64,000 bases of DNA from contig NZ_KQ948434.1 of the NCBI RefSeq assembly GCF_001514065.1, positions 62,001 to 126,000 of the forward strand, read 5' to 3'. Made by a program: the position numbers and the translations under genes. The DNA is from Streptomyces antibioticus (GTDB lineage: Bacteria > Actinomycetota > Actinomycetes > Streptomycetales > Streptomycetaceae). A model generated the notes under the pieces. The model was not told where the DNA came from, made no database searches, and saw only the letters and a list, made by a program, of their open reading frames with translations. The stretch's first letter is position 1, and the number at the start of each line of letters is the position of its first letter. Shown one piece after another: positions 15,937 through 25,433 of the stretch.

Positions 15937-17364
15937 TCAGCTGTCGAAGCCGAGCCCCAGCCGGTCCATGGTCTTCAGCCACAGGTTGCGCCGGCCGCCG
16001 TGCGAGTCCGCCCGCGCCAGCGACCACTTGGTCAGCGCGATACCGGTCCAGGCGAACGGCTCGGGCGGGAACGGCAGCGGCTTCTTGCGGACCATCTCCA
16101 GGGAGGTCCGCTCGGTGGTCTCGCCCGCCAGCAGGTCCAGCATGACGTCCGCGCCGAACCGGGTCGCACCGACACCGAGGCCCGTGTAGCCCGCCGCATA
16201 GGCGACGTTGCCGTGGTGGGCGGTGCCGAAGAACGCCGAGAAGCGCGAGCAGGTGTCGATCGCGCCGCCCCACGCGTGCGTGAAGCGGACGCCCTCCAGC
16301 TGCGGGAAGCAGGTGAAGAAGTGGTCGGCGAGCTTGGCGTAGGTCTCCGGCCGGTCGTCGTACTCGGCGCGCACCCGGCCGCCGTACTGGTAGACGGCGT
16401 CGTAACCGCCCCACAGGATCCGGTTGTCGGCGGAGAGCCGGAAGTAGTGGAACTGGTTGGCCGAGTCCCCGAGACCCTGCCGGTTCTGCCAGCCGATCTC
16501 CTTGAGCTGGTCGTCGGTGAGCGGCTCGGTCATCAGCGCGTAGTCGTAGACCGGGACGGTGTACGAACGCACCCGCTTGACCAAGTTGGGGAAGATGTTG
16601 GTCCCGAGCGCGACCTTGCGGGCCCGGACCGACCCGTAGGGGGTGCGTACGGCCATGCCGGCGCCGTACGGCTTCAGGGTCAGGGCGGGGGTGTGCTCGT
16701 AGACGCGGACGCCGAGTTGCACACAGGCCCGCTTCAGGCCCCAGGCGAGTTTCGCCGGGTTGAGCATGGCGACGCCGCGGCGGTCGTACAGCCCCGCCTG
16801 GAAGGTCGGCGAGTCGACCTGTTCCCGCACCGCGTCGGCGTCCAGGTACTCCACGCCCTCGGCGAGGCCCTGGCGCTGCAACTCCTCGTACCAGTCGCGC
16901 AGTTCCCACGCCTGGTACGTCTCGGTGGCGACGTCGATCTCGCCGGTGCGCTCGAAGTCGCAGTCGAGGGAGTAGCGGGCGACCGCCTTCTCGATCTCGT
17001 CGAGGTTGCGGGCGCCCAGCTCCTCCAGCTTGTGGATCTCGTCCGGCCAGCGGGTCAGCCCGTTGCCCAGACCGTGGGTGAGGGAGGCGGCGCAGAAGCC
17101 GCCGTTGCGGCCCGAGGCGGCCCAGCCCACCTCACGGCCCTCCAGCAGGACCACGTCCCGCTGCGGGTCGCGTTCCTTGGCGAGGAGCGCGGTCCACAGT
17201 CCGCTGTAGCCGCCGCCGACGACCAGCAGATCGCAGGTCTCGGGGCCGGTGAGGGCGGGCTCGGGGTGGGGCTTGCCGGGGTCGTCCAGCCAGTACGGGA
17301 CCGGCTGGGCTTCGGAAAGTGCCTTGATCGAATGACTGCCACGGCTCATGGCGCTTGGGGCCAT
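15937..17364 (-). CDS. FAD-dependent amine oxidoreductase (gamma-glutamylputrescine oxidase type)
   Basis: A 475-residue flavoenzyme of the DAO/DadA superfamily, last gene of the polyamine operon. The FAD-binding Rossmann fold begins with LLVVGGGYSGLW near residue 45; the C-terminal GLGVGATRFGAD segment closes the FAD site. Family relatives include PuuB, which oxidises gamma-glutamylputrescine to the aldehyde and hydrogen peroxide. That role fits the surrounding polyamine transporter and aminoaldehyde dehydrogenase genes, but no glutamylpolyamine synthetase is visible here, so free amines may equally be the substrate. ATG at 17364 is preceded by GGGAG. A near-repeat GGTTATGCGGT / GGTTACGCGGT lies in the 51-bp gap upstream. 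Confidence 0.88.
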   Translation of the reverse strand: MAPSAMSRGSHSIKALSEAQPVPYWLDDPGKPHPEPALTGPETCDLLVVGGGYSGLWTALLAKERDPQRDVVLLEGREVGWAASGRNGGFCAASLTHGLGNGLTRWPDEIHKLEELGARNLDEIEKAVARYSLDCDFERTGEIDVATETYQAWELRDWYEELQRQGLAEGVEYLDADAVREQVDSPTFQAGLYDRRGVAMLNPAKLAWGLKRACVQLGVRVYEHTPALTLKPYGAGMAVRTPYGSVRARKVALGTNIFPNLVKRVRSYTVPVYDYALMTEPLTDDQLKEIGWQNRQGLGDSANQFHYFRLSADNRILWGGYDAVYQYGGRVRAEYDDRPETYAKLADHFFTCFPQLEGVRFTHAWGGAIDTCSRFSAFFGTAHHGNVAYAAGYTGLGVGATRFGADVMLDLLAGETTERTSLEMVRKKPLPFPPEPFAWTGIALTKWSLARADSHGGRRNLWLKTMDRLGLGFDS

Positions 17365-17415
17365 GATTTCAACTCCCTACAGGGGTTATGCGGTTAAAGG
17401 TTACGCGGTAGAGGC

Positions 17416-18216
17416 TTATGCCTTTTGCTTGTTGCGGCGGTTGGTGACGACCATAGAGGTCAGGACCAGCAGTACGGCGACCAGGAACATGGCCGTACCG
17501 ATCACGTTGATCTGAACGGGCGTACCGCGCTGTGCCGAGCCCCAGACGAACATGGGGAAGGTGACGGTCGAGCCCGCGTTGAAATTGGTGATGATGAAAT
17601 CGTCGAAGGAGAGCGCGAAGGCGAGCAGCGCGCCCGCCGCGATTCCGGGGGCGGCGATCGGCAGGGTGACCCTGACGAAGGTCTGGAACGGGCCCGCGTA
17701 GAGGTCCTGAGCCGCCTGTTCCAGCCGCGGGTCCATCGACATCACGCGTGCCTTCACGGCCGTCACGACGAAGCTCAGGCAGAACATGATGTGGGCGATG
17801 AGGATCGTCCAGAAGCCCAGCTGGGCGCCCATGTTGAGGAACAGGGTGAGCAGCGAGGCGGCCATGACGACCTCGGGCATCGCCATCGGCAGGAAGATCA
17901 GCGAGTTCACGGCGCCGCGGGCGCGGAACCGGTAGCGGACCAGGGCGAAGGCGATCATCGTGCCGAGGACGGTGGCGCCGATCGTCGCGAACGCCGCGAT
18001 CTGGAGGCTGATCGACAGCGAGCCGCACATGCCGGCGACGCCGCACGGATCTTTCCAGGCATCCGTGGAGAACTGCTGCCATTCGTAGTTGAAGCGCCCC
18101 TTCGGTTTGTTGAAGGAGAACACCGTGACGACGACGTTCGGCAGCAGCAGATAACCGAGCGTCAGCAGTCCCGCGATGACGACGAGATTGCGCTTGAGCC
18201 AGTTGACGAAGGCCAT
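17416..18216 (-). CDS. potC: Spermidine/putrescine ABC transporter permease PotC
   Basis: A 266-residue membrane protein with about six transmembrane helices and the EAA-type loop (LEQAAQDLYAGPFQTFVRVT followed by a conserved Pro) that contacts the ATPase PotA. It is one of two permease subunits of a polyamine importer. Its ATG follows the potB stop with no spacing, and the FAD oxidase gene starts 51 bp later, so all are in one operon. It is closest to PotC rather than PotB by its place as second permease and its shorter length. Confidence 0.92.
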   Translation of the reverse strand: MAFVNWLKRNLVVIAGLLTLGYLLLPNVVVTVFSFNKPKGRFNYEWQQFSTDAWKDPCGVAGMCGSLSISLQIAAFATIGATVLGTMIAFALVRYRFRARGAVNSLIFLPMAMPEVVMAASLLTLFLNMGAQLGFWTILIAHIMFCLSFVVTAVKARVMSMDPRLEQAAQDLYAGPFQTFVRVTLPIAAPGIAAGALLAFALSFDDFIITNFNAGSTVTFPMFVWGSAQRGTPVQINVIGTAMFLVAVLLVLTSMVVTNRRNKQKA

Positions 18217-19146
18217 TTAAACCAGATCCTCCGTCCCGGACTTGCGGATGTAGACGGTTACCATCACGAGAATGGCGGCCATGAGGATGAAGGAGAGCGC
18301 GGCCGCTGTCGGGTAGTCCAGAATGCGCAGGAACTGCGACTGGATGACGTTTCCGACCATGCGGGTGTCCGTGGAGCCGAGCAGATCGGCGTTGACGTAG
18401 TCACCGGCCGCCGGGATGAACGTCAGCAGCGTGCCGGAGACGACGCCCGGCATCGACAGCGGGAAGGTCACCTTGCGGAACGTGGTGACCGGCTTGGCGT
18501 ACAGGTCGCCGGCGGCCTCGTGGAGGCGGGTGTCGATGCGCTCCAGCGAGGTGTACAGCGGCAGGATCATGAACGGCAGGAAGTTGTACGTCAGACCGCA
18601 GACGACCGCCAGCGGAGTGGCCAGCACGCGGTCGCCGGTGGTCCAGCCGAGCCAGCTGGTGACGTCCAGGACGTGCAGCGAGTTCAGGGCGCCGACGACC
18701 GGGCCGCCGTCCGCGAGGATCGTCTTCCAGGCGAGGGTGCGGATCAGGAAGCTGGTGAAGAACGGCGCGATCACCAGGATCATGATCAGGTTCCGCCAGC
18801 GGCCCGCCCGGAAGGCGATGAGGTAGGCGAGCGGGTAGCCGAGGACCAGACAGAGGATCGTCGCCGAACCCGCGTAGAGGATCGAGCGCAGGTACTGCGG
18901 CCAGTACTCGGACAGCGCGTCCCAGTAGGTGGCGAAGTGCCAGGTGACCTTGTAGCCCTCCTCCAGGGAGCCCGTCTGCACGGACGTGGAGGCCTGGTAG
19001 ACCATCGGCAGCGCGAAGAAGACGACCAGCCACAGCATGCCGGGCAGCAGCAGCCAGTACGGCACGAGCCGGCCCCGCCTGCGCGGGGGCTTCTTCTCCG
19101 GTGCGGTCGGGGCGAGAGGCGGCGGCGCCTCGGTGAGCGTCGCCAT
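18217..19146 (-). CDS. potB: Spermidine/putrescine ABC transporter permease PotB
   Basis: A 309-residue permease with a Pro-rich cytosolic N-terminus, about six membrane helices and an EAA loop (LHEAAGDLYAKPVTTFRKVT). The start codon overlaps the stop of the potA-like ATPase gene by one base (TGATG), and its own stop abuts potC, so translation is probably coupled. PotB with PotC forms the membrane channel of a polyamine importer. Confidence 0.92.
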   Translation of the reverse strand: MATLTEAPPPLAPTAPEKKPPRRRGRLVPYWLLLPGMLWLVVFFALPMVYQASTSVQTGSLEEGYKVTWHFATYWDALSEYWPQYLRSILYAGSATILCLVLGYPLAYLIAFRAGRWRNLIMILVIAPFFTSFLIRTLAWKTILADGGPVVGALNSLHVLDVTSWLGWTTGDRVLATPLAVVCGLTYNFLPFMILPLYTSLERIDTRLHEAAGDLYAKPVTTFRKVTFPLSMPGVVSGTLLTFIPAAGDYVNADLLGSTDTRMVGNVIQSQFLRILDYPTAAALSFILMAAILVMVTVYIRKSGTEDLV

Positions 19147-20309
19147 CAGGCCGCCGCCCCTTCCTCGACGCCGGCGTCGATGTCCTGGGCGGCGTCGAGG
19201 CCGAAGGTGTGTGCCGGGCTCCAGTGCAGGACGACGTCGGCGCCGGGCGCGAGCCGGGAGTCGCGCTCGATGTTCTGGACGTAGACCTCGAACTCGGGGC
19301 AGACCGCGCTGTCGATGACGTACTGCGTGGAGACGCCGATGAAACTGCTGTGGGCGATCTTGCCGGTGATGCGGTTGCGGCCCTCGGGGATCTCACCCGC
19401 GTCGTCGGCGTGGGTGAGCGAGATCTTCTCCGGGCGGACGCCGACCAGCACCTTGCCGCCGGTCGTCGTGGGCGCGGAACATCGCGACTCGGGCAGCACC
19501 AGCTTGCCGCCGCCGGCCTTCAGCACGATGTCGTCGCCGTTCTTCGTGTCGACCTCGGCCTCGATGAGGTTCGAGGTGCCGAGGAAGTTGGCGACGAAGG
19601 TGGTCTGCGGGTTCTCGTACAGGTCGCTCGGCGAGCCGAGCTGCTCCACGCGCCCCGCGTTCATCACGGCGACCGTGTCGGCCATGGTCATGGCCTCCTC
19701 CTGGTCGTGCGTGACGTGCACGAAGGTGATGCCGACCTCGGTCTGGATGCGCTTGAGCTCCAGCTGCATCTGGCGGCGCAGCTTGAGGTCGAGGGCGCCG
19801 AGGGGCTCGTCGAGGAGGAGCACCTTGGGGTGGTTGATGAGGGCACGGGCGACGGCGACGCGCTGCTGCTGGCCGCCGGAGAGCTGGTGCGGCTTCTTGC
19901 GGGCCTGCTCGCCGAGCTGGACGAGCTCCAGCATGTCCTCGACCTGCTTCTTGACGCTCTTGATGCCCCGCCGGCGCAGCCCGAAGGCGACGTTCTCGAA
20001 GATGTCGAGGTGCGGGAAGAGGGCGTACGACTGGAAGACGGTGTTCACCGGCCGCTTGTAGGGCGGCAGGTGGGTGACCTCCTGGTCGCCGAGGAACACG
20101 GTGCCGGTCGTCGGCTCCTCCAGGCCCGCGATCATCCGCAGGGTGGTGGTCTTGCCGCAGCCGGAGGCACCGAGCAGGGCGAAGAAGGAGCCCTGCGGCA
20201 CGGTCAGGTCCAGCGGCTGCACGGCCGTGAATCCGTTGTCGTAGGTCTTGCTGATGCCCGAGAGGCGGACGTCCCCGCCGGTTTCGTTCTTGTTCGTCAC
20301 GGTGGTCAC
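19146..20309 (-). CDS. potA: Spermidine/putrescine ABC transporter ATP-binding protein PotA
   Basis: A 387-residue ABC ATPase that powers polyamine import. Walker [10 protein letters not shown] spans residues 47-55, the signature LSGGQ 143-147, and Walker B ends in LLLDEP near 165-169. The C-terminal third is a TOBE regulatory domain, as in PotA and other importers. It starts with GTG at 20309, overlapping the potD stop by four bases (GTGA), and ends one base into potB. The tight overlaps show translational coupling within the operon. Confidence 0.94.
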   Translation of the reverse strand: MTTVTNKNETGGDVRLSGISKTYDNGFTAVQPLDLTVPQGSFFALLGASGCGKTTTLRMIAGLEEPTTGTVFLGDQEVTHLPPYKRPVNTVFQSYALFPHLDIFENVAFGLRRRGIKSVKKQVEDMLELVQLGEQARKKPHQLSGGQQQRVAVARALINHPKVLLLDEPLGALDLKLRRQMQLELKRIQTEVGITFVHVTHDQEEAMTMADTVAVMNAGRVEQLGSPSDLYENPQTTFVANFLGTSNLIEAEVDTKNGDDIVLKAGGGKLVLPESRCSAPTTTGGKVLVGVRPEKISLTHADDAGEIPEGRNRITGKIAHSSFIGVSTQYVIDSAVCPEFEVYVQNIERDSRLAPGADVVLHWSPAHTFGLDAAQDIDAGVEEGAAA

Positions 20310-21553
20310 GCCCCAGTCAGCTTCGCGAACTTCTGCTCGAACTCGGTCTCTTCCTTCGAGCTCAGCGAGCGGAAGGCGTGAGACTTCGCGGCCATGGCCT
20401 TGTCCGGGATGATCAGCGGGTTGTTCGCCGCATCCGGGTCGATCTTCTCCAGCTCGGCCTTCACCCCGTCGACCGGCGACACGTAGTTGATGTACGCGGC
20501 GAGTTCGGCGGCCGGCTTGGGCTCGTAGTAGAAGTCGATGAGCCGCTCGGCGTTCGTCTTGTGCCGGGCCTTGTTCGGGATCAGGAAGTTGTCGGTCGAC
20601 GTCATGTAGCCGCTGTCCGGGATCAGGAAGTCGATGTCCGGGCTGTCGGCCTTCAGCTGGACGACGTCACCGGCCCAGGCGATACAGGCCGCGAAGTCGC
20701 CGCTGGTCAGGTCGGAGGTGTAGTCGTTGCCGGTGAAGCGGCGGATCTGGCCCTTGTCGACGGCCTTCTGCATCCGGGCGATCGCCGCGTCGTAGTCGTC
20801 GGCGGTGAAGTTCGCCGGGTCCTTGCCCATGTCGAGCAGGGTCATGCCGACGCTGTCGCGCATCTCGGACAGGAAGCCGACGCGCCCTTTGAGCTTGGGG
20901 TTGTCGAGCAGGTCGGAGACCGACTTCACCTCTACGCCGTCGAGCGCCTTCTTGTTGTAGGCGATGACGGTCGAGATGCCCTGCCAGACGTACGAGTACG
21001 CGCGTCCCGGGTCCCAGTCGGGGTCGCGGAACTGGGCCGACAGGTTGGCGTAGGCGTGCGGAAGGTTGGAGGCGTCCAGTTTCTGGACCCAGCCGAGGCG
21101 GATGAGGCGGGCCGCGAGCCAGTCGGTGAGGACGATGATGTCGCGGCCGGTGTCCTGGCCCGCCGCGAGCTGCGGCTTGATCTTGCCGAAGAACTCGACG
21201 TTGTCGTTGATGTCCTCGGTGTACTTGACCGAGATACCGGTCCGCTTCTTGAACTGGTCGAGCGTGGGGTGGTGCTTCTCGCTCTCGTCCACGTCGATGT
21301 ACTCGGTCCAGTTGGAGAAGTTGACGACCTTCTCCTTGGCCGAGTGGTCCTCTGCGGAGACGCCGCCCTGGGTGTTGCCGGCCGCGGGGATGCCGCAGCC
21401 GGTCAGCGCCCCGAGGCCGCCGACCGCGAGCGCGCCGCCCGCGGAGGCGCGCAACAGGGACCGCCGGGTCATGGCGGCCCGGCCATTACGGAAGCTGCGC
21501 CGTATGGCGGCCACCTGGGCCGGGCTCAGGCGGTCGGGCTCGTACTGCTCCAT
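20306..21553 (-). CDS. potD: Spermidine/putrescine-binding lipoprotein PotD
   Basis: A 415-residue solute-binding lipoprotein of the PotD/PotF family. The signal has twin arginines (R30-R31, TRRSLL), a hydrophobic core and lipobox LTGC with Cys53. The N-terminal region before the Tat motif is unusually long (about 28 residues); an ATG at 21472 would give a conventional signal but has no good Shine-Dalgarno. The mature part begins VVNFSNWTEYIDVDE and carries the family pattern DIIVLTDWLAARL and ARHKTNAERLIDFYYEP. It is the second gene of the operon, 52 bp after the aldehyde dehydrogenase gene. Confidence 0.94.
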   Translation of the reverse strand: MEQYEPDRLSPAQVAAIRRSFRNGRAAMTRRSLLRASAGGALAVGGLGALTGCGIPAAGNTQGGVSAEDHSAKEKVVNFSNWTEYIDVDESEKHHPTLDQFKKRTGISVKYTEDINDNVEFFGKIKPQLAAGQDTGRDIIVLTDWLAARLIRLGWVQKLDASNLPHAYANLSAQFRDPDWDPGRAYSYVWQGISTVIAYNKKALDGVEVKSVSDLLDNPKLKGRVGFLSEMRDSVGMTLLDMGKDPANFTADDYDAAIARMQKAVDKGQIRRFTGNDYTSDLTSGDFAACIAWAGDVVQLKADSPDIDFLIPDSGYMTSTDNFLIPNKARHKTNAERLIDFYYEPKPAAELAAYINYVSPVDGVKAELEKIDPDAANNPLIIPDKAMAAKSHAFRSLSSKEETEFEQKFAKLTGA

Positions 21554-21605
21554 GCGCGTGGTGCCCTTTCGGAGGGTCGGCCGCGGGTCGGGCGGCCTGA
21601 TTCAG

Positions 21606-23177
21606 CTAACGGTCCCCGAAGATCGTGCGGTGCCAGTCCTTCCTGGCCACCGCCGTATTGTCGAACATGACGTGCTTGATCTGGGTGTACTCCTCGAACG
21701 AGTACGAGGACATGTCCTTGCCGAAGCCGGACGCCTTGTAGCCGCCGTGGGGCATCTCGCTGATGATCGGGATGTGGTCGTTGACCCAGACACACCCGGC
21801 CTTGATCTCGCGGGTCGCCCGGTTCGCCCGGTAGACGTCCCGGCTCCAGGCGGAGGCCGCGAGTCCGTACGGGGTGTCGTTGGCGAGCGCGATCCCCTCG
21901 TCGTCGCTGTCGAAGGGGAGGACGACCAGGACCGGCCCGAACAGCTCGGACTGGACGATCTCGCTGTCCTGGGCGGCGTCGGCGACGAGGGTGGGCCGGT
22001 AGTAGGCGCCCTTGGCGAGCTCCCCTTCCGGCGCCTCGCCGCCGGTCACCACGCGCGCGTAGGCACGCGCACGGTCGACGAAGGCGGCGACCCGGTCCCG
22101 CTGGACGTGCGAGATGAGCGGACCGAGGTCGGTGCCGGCGGCGAAGGGGTCCCCCAGCCGCACGGTCTCCATGAGGGCGGCCGTCTTCTCGACGAACGCC
22201 TCGTAGAGGGGCCGCTGCACGTACGCGCGCGTGGCGGCCGTGCAGTCCTGGCCGGTGTTGATGAGCGCCCCGGCGACCGCGCCGTTGACGGCGGCCTCCA
22301 GGTCGGCGTCGTCGAAGACGACGAAGGGCGCCTTGCCACCGAGCTCCAGGTGGATCCGCTTGACGGTGGCGGTGGCGATCTCGGCGACGCGCTTGCCGAC
22401 GGCGGTGGACCCGGTGAAGGAGGTCATGGCGACGTCGGGGTGGCCCACGAGATGCTCACCGGCCTCCTTGCCCGTGCCGGTGACGATGTTGATGACCCCG
22501 TCGGGGATGCCGGCGTCGGTGGCGGCCTGCGCGAAGAGCAGCGAGGTCAGGGGCGTGAGCTCGGCGGGCTTGAGCACGATGGTGTTACCGGCGGCGACGG
22601 CCGGAAGGATCTTCCAGGCGGCCATCTGCAGCGGATAGTTCCAGGGCGCGATGGACCCGACGACACCGATGGGTTCGCGGCGGACGTACGAGGTGTGATC
22701 ACCGGAGTACTCACCGGCGGACTGCCCCTGGAGGTGCCGTGCGGCACCCGCGAAGAAGGCGGTGTTGTCGATGGTCCCCGGGACGTCGAACTCGCGCGTC
22801 AGCTTCAGCGGCTTGCCGCACTGGAGGGACTCCGCGCGGGCGAACTCCTCGGCCCGATCGGCGAGGACGGCGGCGAAGCGGTGCAGGGCGTCGGAGCGCT
22901 CGCCGGGGGTGGTGGCCGCCCAGCCGGGGAACGCCGCACGGGCGGCGGCGACGGCCGCGTCCACGTCCGCCGGGCCGGCCAGCTCGTACGTGTACACCTC
23001 CTCGCCGGTCGACGGGTCGACGACCGCGTGGGTACGACCGGAGGTGCCCTTGGTCAGCCGGCCCGCGATGAACTGCGCACCGTCCGCGAGGCGCTCCTGC
23101 GCGGGGAACCGGTCCGAGAGGTCGGGGGATTCCAGGGTTTCCGGGGTTTCCGGGGTGGCGCTGCCCGGGTTGTGCAT
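21606..23177 (-). CDS. Gamma-aminobutyraldehyde dehydrogenase, first gene of polyamine operon
   Basis: A 523-residue aldehyde dehydrogenase expected to oxidise 4-aminobutanal (or gamma-glutamyl-aminobutanal) to GABA or its glutamyl form. Motifs seen: SFTGSTAVGK, LELGGKAP and the catalytic Cys312 in GQDCTAATR, a form usual in Prr/PatD-type enzymes. ATG at 23177 has GGAGGAG upstream and follows a 182-bp divergent region. The N-terminal 40 residues are Glu/Pro/Thr-rich. Being first in an operon with potDABC and an amine oxidase supports the substrate assignment. A second copy of this enzyme type lies at 34984-36423. Confidence 0.92.
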   Translation of the reverse strand: MHNPGSATPETPETLESPDLSDRFPAQERLADGAQFIAGRLTKGTSGRTHAVVDPSTGEEVYTYELAGPADVDAAVAAARAAFPGWAATTPGERSDALHRFAAVLADRAEEFARAESLQCGKPLKLTREFDVPGTIDNTAFFAGAARHLQGQSAGEYSGDHTSYVRREPIGVVGSIAPWNYPLQMAAWKILPAVAAGNTIVLKPAELTPLTSLLFAQAATDAGIPDGVINIVTGTGKEAGEHLVGHPDVAMTSFTGSTAVGKRVAEIATATVKRIHLELGGKAPFVVFDDADLEAAVNGAVAGALINTGQDCTAATRAYVQRPLYEAFVEKTAALMETVRLGDPFAAGTDLGPLISHVQRDRVAAFVDRARAYARVVTGGEAPEGELAKGAYYRPTLVADAAQDSEIVQSELFGPVLVVLPFDSDDEGIALANDTPYGLAASAWSRDVYRANRATREIKAGCVWVNDHIPIISEMPHGGYKASGFGKDMSSYSFEEYTQIKHVMFDNTAVARKDWHRTIFGDR

Positions 23178-23281
23178 GTCGCTCGCTCTCCTCCGCCGCC
23201 GGCCCGTGTTCACAGGCGGTGGGCGTAGCTCCAGCTCGATTTGAGTGCCGATCCTGACAGAGCAAATGCCGTCCAACAAGT

Positions 23282-23317
23282 GATTCCGTTGTTGCCTTTT
23301 GGTTACGCGACGGAATC
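23282..23317. promoter_or_regulatory. Inverted repeat in polyamine-operon promoter region
   Basis: Perfect 8-bp arms GATTCCGT (23282-23289) and ACGGAATC (23310-23317), 20-bp spacer. They lie about 105 bp upstream of the aldehyde dehydrogenase start and 43 bp before the divergent NADAR gene, so a regulator bound here could affect both. Confidence 0.4.
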
Positions 23318-23359
23318 TGTCGACCAGGTGTCGAGCGAGCGAGGAAAAGGAAGGACGGA

Positions 23360-23974
23360 GTGTCAGTGGCGCCTGCCAGACTCGCATGCATGACGAAGAT
23401 CGATTCTCGGGACGCGCTGGTCAGGGCGTTGGGTGCGGGGGCGAGGGTCAAGTACCTGCACTTCTGGGGACACCGGCCGCTGCCGGACGGCCGGATCGGC
23501 GCGAGCTGTCTGAGCCAGTGGTGGCCGTCACCGTTCGTGGTGGACGGAGTGACGTATGAGACGGCCGAGCACTGGATGATGGTCGGCAAGGCGCGGCTCT
23601 TCGGGGACGCGGAGGCGGAGCGGCGGGTGCTGGCGGCGGACCATCCGTCGCTGGCGAAGAAGGCCGGCCGCCTGGTCCGGGACTTCGACGAGGAGACGTG
23701 GCGGCGCGAGCGCTTCGGGATCGTCGTCGAGGGCAGCGTCCACAAGTTCGCCTCGGACCCCCGGCTGCGCGAGTTCCTGCTGAACACCGGGGAGCGGGTG
23801 CTGGTGGAGGCCAGCCCGGTGGACCGGGTGTGGGGCATCGGCCTGGCGGCGACGGACGAGGGGGCGTCGGATCCGGAGCGGTGGCGGGGGCCGAACCTGC
23901 TGGGGTTCGCGCTGATGGAGGCGCGGGGGCGGTTGCGGGACGGGGCGGGTGACGGAGCGGGTCAGCCCGCCTAG
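23360..23974 (+). CDS. NADAR-family (YbiA-like) N-glycosidase
   Basis: About 204 residues of the NADAR superfamily, enzymes that cleave N-glycosidic bonds in riboflavin intermediates (YbiA) or remove ADP-ribose from guanine. Family features seen: KYLHFWGHRP, SQWWPSPFVVDGVTYETAEH with WMMVGKARLFGD, KKAGRLVRDFDEETW, and VWGIGLAATDEGA with WRGPNLLGFALM near the C-terminus. GTG at 23360 has AAGGA 8 nt upstream; GTG 23366 and ATG 23390 are alternatives, the last starting right at the conserved region but with no ribosome site. No DarT-like toxin gene is adjacent. Role here unknown. Confidence 0.85.
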   Translation: MSVAPARLACMTKIDSRDALVRALGAGARVKYLHFWGHRPLPDGRIGASCLSQWWPSPFVVDGVTYETAEHWMMVGKARLFGDAEAERRVLAADHPSLAKKAGRLVRDFDEETWRRERFGIVVEGSVHKFASDPRLREFLLNTGERVLVEASPVDRVWGIGLAATDEGASDPERWRGPNLLGFALMEARGRLRDGAGDGAGQPA

Positions 23975-23980
23975 GCCTGG

Positions 23981-25282
23981 CTAGGTCACGAGGAGGAGGA
24001 CGAGCATCCCCACGCCCAGCACGATTCCCGCGGCCCCGCAGATGATCCCGGCCAGGGCCTGACCGGCGTTGGTGGCCATGCCCTTGCTCGCCTTGCCGCG
24101 GCCTATCGAGCCGAAGATCACGCCGAGGATGCCGAGCACGATGGCCAGCGGCCACAGGCAGAAGACGATCGCCGAGAGAATGCCGAGCACGAGCCCGGCG
24201 GTACCCATGCCGTTGGCGGGCAGCGGCTGCATGCCGGGCCAGCCGTAGTAGCCCTGGGGCTGGCCCGGGTAACCCTGAGCCGGCCCCGGGTAGCCCTGCG
24301 GCTGGCCGGGGTATCCGTAGCCCCCGCCCGGATAGCCGTAGGGCACCTGACCGGGGCCGTCGGGGGCGATGGGGGGTGGGGGGACGGCGGCGTCCTGGGG
24401 GTAGGGGGGCGGGCCGGTCGGGCTACTGGGGGGTGCGAAGGGGTTCGGCGGGGTCGCGGCGGACGGGCTGGTGAAGGGGGCGGGGGCGCCGGGTGGGGCG
24501 AACGGGTTGGCGGGGCCGACCGTGGGAGTGGTCGGGCCGGTCGGCGGGGCGAAGGGATTGCTGGCGTCACTCGCCGGGCCGGCCGGTGGGGCGAACGGGT
24601 TGGCGGCACCGTCTGCGGGAGTGGTCGGGCCGGTCGGCGGGGCGAAGGGATTGCTGGCGTCACTCGCCGGGCCGGCCGGTGGGGCGAACGGGTTGGCGGC
24701 ACCGTCCGCCGTTCCGTTCCCCGGCGCGGCGAAGGGGCTGGCCCAGGGCTGTGGCGCGGGACCGGTTCCAGACGTCGGCGTCGTCCCGTCCGCCCCCGGC
24801 ATCGAGGTGACCGTCCGCTGGTCGTGGACCGACGGCGGCGGCCAGGACAGCGGGTCCTCGGACACGACGGTGCCGCCGGGACCACCAGGCCCCTCAGAGC
24901 CATCCCGCACCGACGCCCCATGGACATCCCGCACCGCCTCCGAGGCCGACACCCCGGACGCGTCCCCCACCGACGTCCCATGGACATCCCGCGCTGATCC
25001 CGAGGCCGACACCCCGGACGCATCCCCCGCCAACGGAACGTCCTCTCCGAACACCGTCGGCATGGCCTCCGCGTCACGGGTCGGCGACGCCCACGAGTCT
25101 CGGGTCGGCGGCGCGACCGCGTCGCCCGCGGGCGGCGCCCAAGGGTCCCGCCCGGCATCCGGCTCGGCGCCCGATGCGGCCCTCTCCCCCGTCGCGCCCG
25201 CCTTGTCCAGGCTCGGCTTCTCATCCGAGGGCGGAGTCGACCGGTCCCGGCTCGGGTCCGGGGTCTGCGCCTCGTCGGACAT
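23981..25282 (-). CDS. DUF4190 membrane protein with long proline-rich repeat region
   Basis: A 433-residue protein. The first 350 or so residues are low-complexity, rich in Ala, Pro, Ser, Gly and Thr, with two kinds of repeat: about 20-residue units containing ASGVSAS and RDVHG, then 31-residue units containing NPFAPP. A PGQPQGYPG tract follows. The last 80 residues form the DUF4190 domain: two membrane helices joined by a short loop (GSIGRGKASKGMATNAGQAL). Related proteins are common in actinobacteria and of unknown function. The repeats sit at DNA positions 24492-24708. The convergent NADAR gene ends 6 bp away. Confidence 0.82.
   Translation of the reverse strand: MSDEAQTPDPSRDRSTPPSDEKPSLDKAGATGERAASGAEPDAGRDPWAPPAGDAVAPPTRDSWASPTRDAEAMPTVFGEDVPLAGDASGVSASGSARDVHGTSVGDASGVSASEAVRDVHGASVRDGSEGPGGPGGTVVSEDPLSWPPPSVHDQRTVTSMPGADGTTPTSGTGPAPQPWASPFAAPGNGTADGAANPFAPPAGPASDASNPFAPPTGPTTPADGAANPFAPPAGPASDASNPFAPPTGPTTPTVGPANPFAPPGAPAPFTSPSAATPPNPFAPPSSPTGPPPYPQDAAVPPPPIAPDGPGQVPYGYPGGGYGYPGQPQGYPGPAQGYPGQPQGYYGWPGMQPLPANGMGTAGLVLGILSAIVFCLWPLAIVLGILGVIFGSIGRGKASKGMATNAGQALAGIICGAAGIVLGVGMLVLLLVT
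24492..24708. repeat. 93-bp tandem repeat inside DUF4190 gene
   Basis: Two and a third copies of a 93-bp unit (24492-24584, 24585-24677, then a partial copy). The second and third are nearly identical over their shared part. Each full unit encodes 31 residues with two NPFAPP motifs, so copy number can change without shifting the frame. Confidence 0.85.
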
Positions 25283-25433
25283 GCGTGGGTTCCCCTCGGT
25301 TCGGATGCCCCGTCATGCTACGGCCAGGGCTTCTCCCGCGCGGGGGCGGCCTACGATGATCCCCGAGTCACCGATCAGCCGATCACCCGCGCCCCGCCGT
25401 AGCCGGCCGAGGGCGCCGTTCCGGGGAGGAACC

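Noticed and set aside
24900-25040. Possible CRISPR-like array from the repeated segments in the DUF4190 gene
   Set aside because: The repeats are adjacent, in frame and coding; there are no unique spacers and no cas genes.
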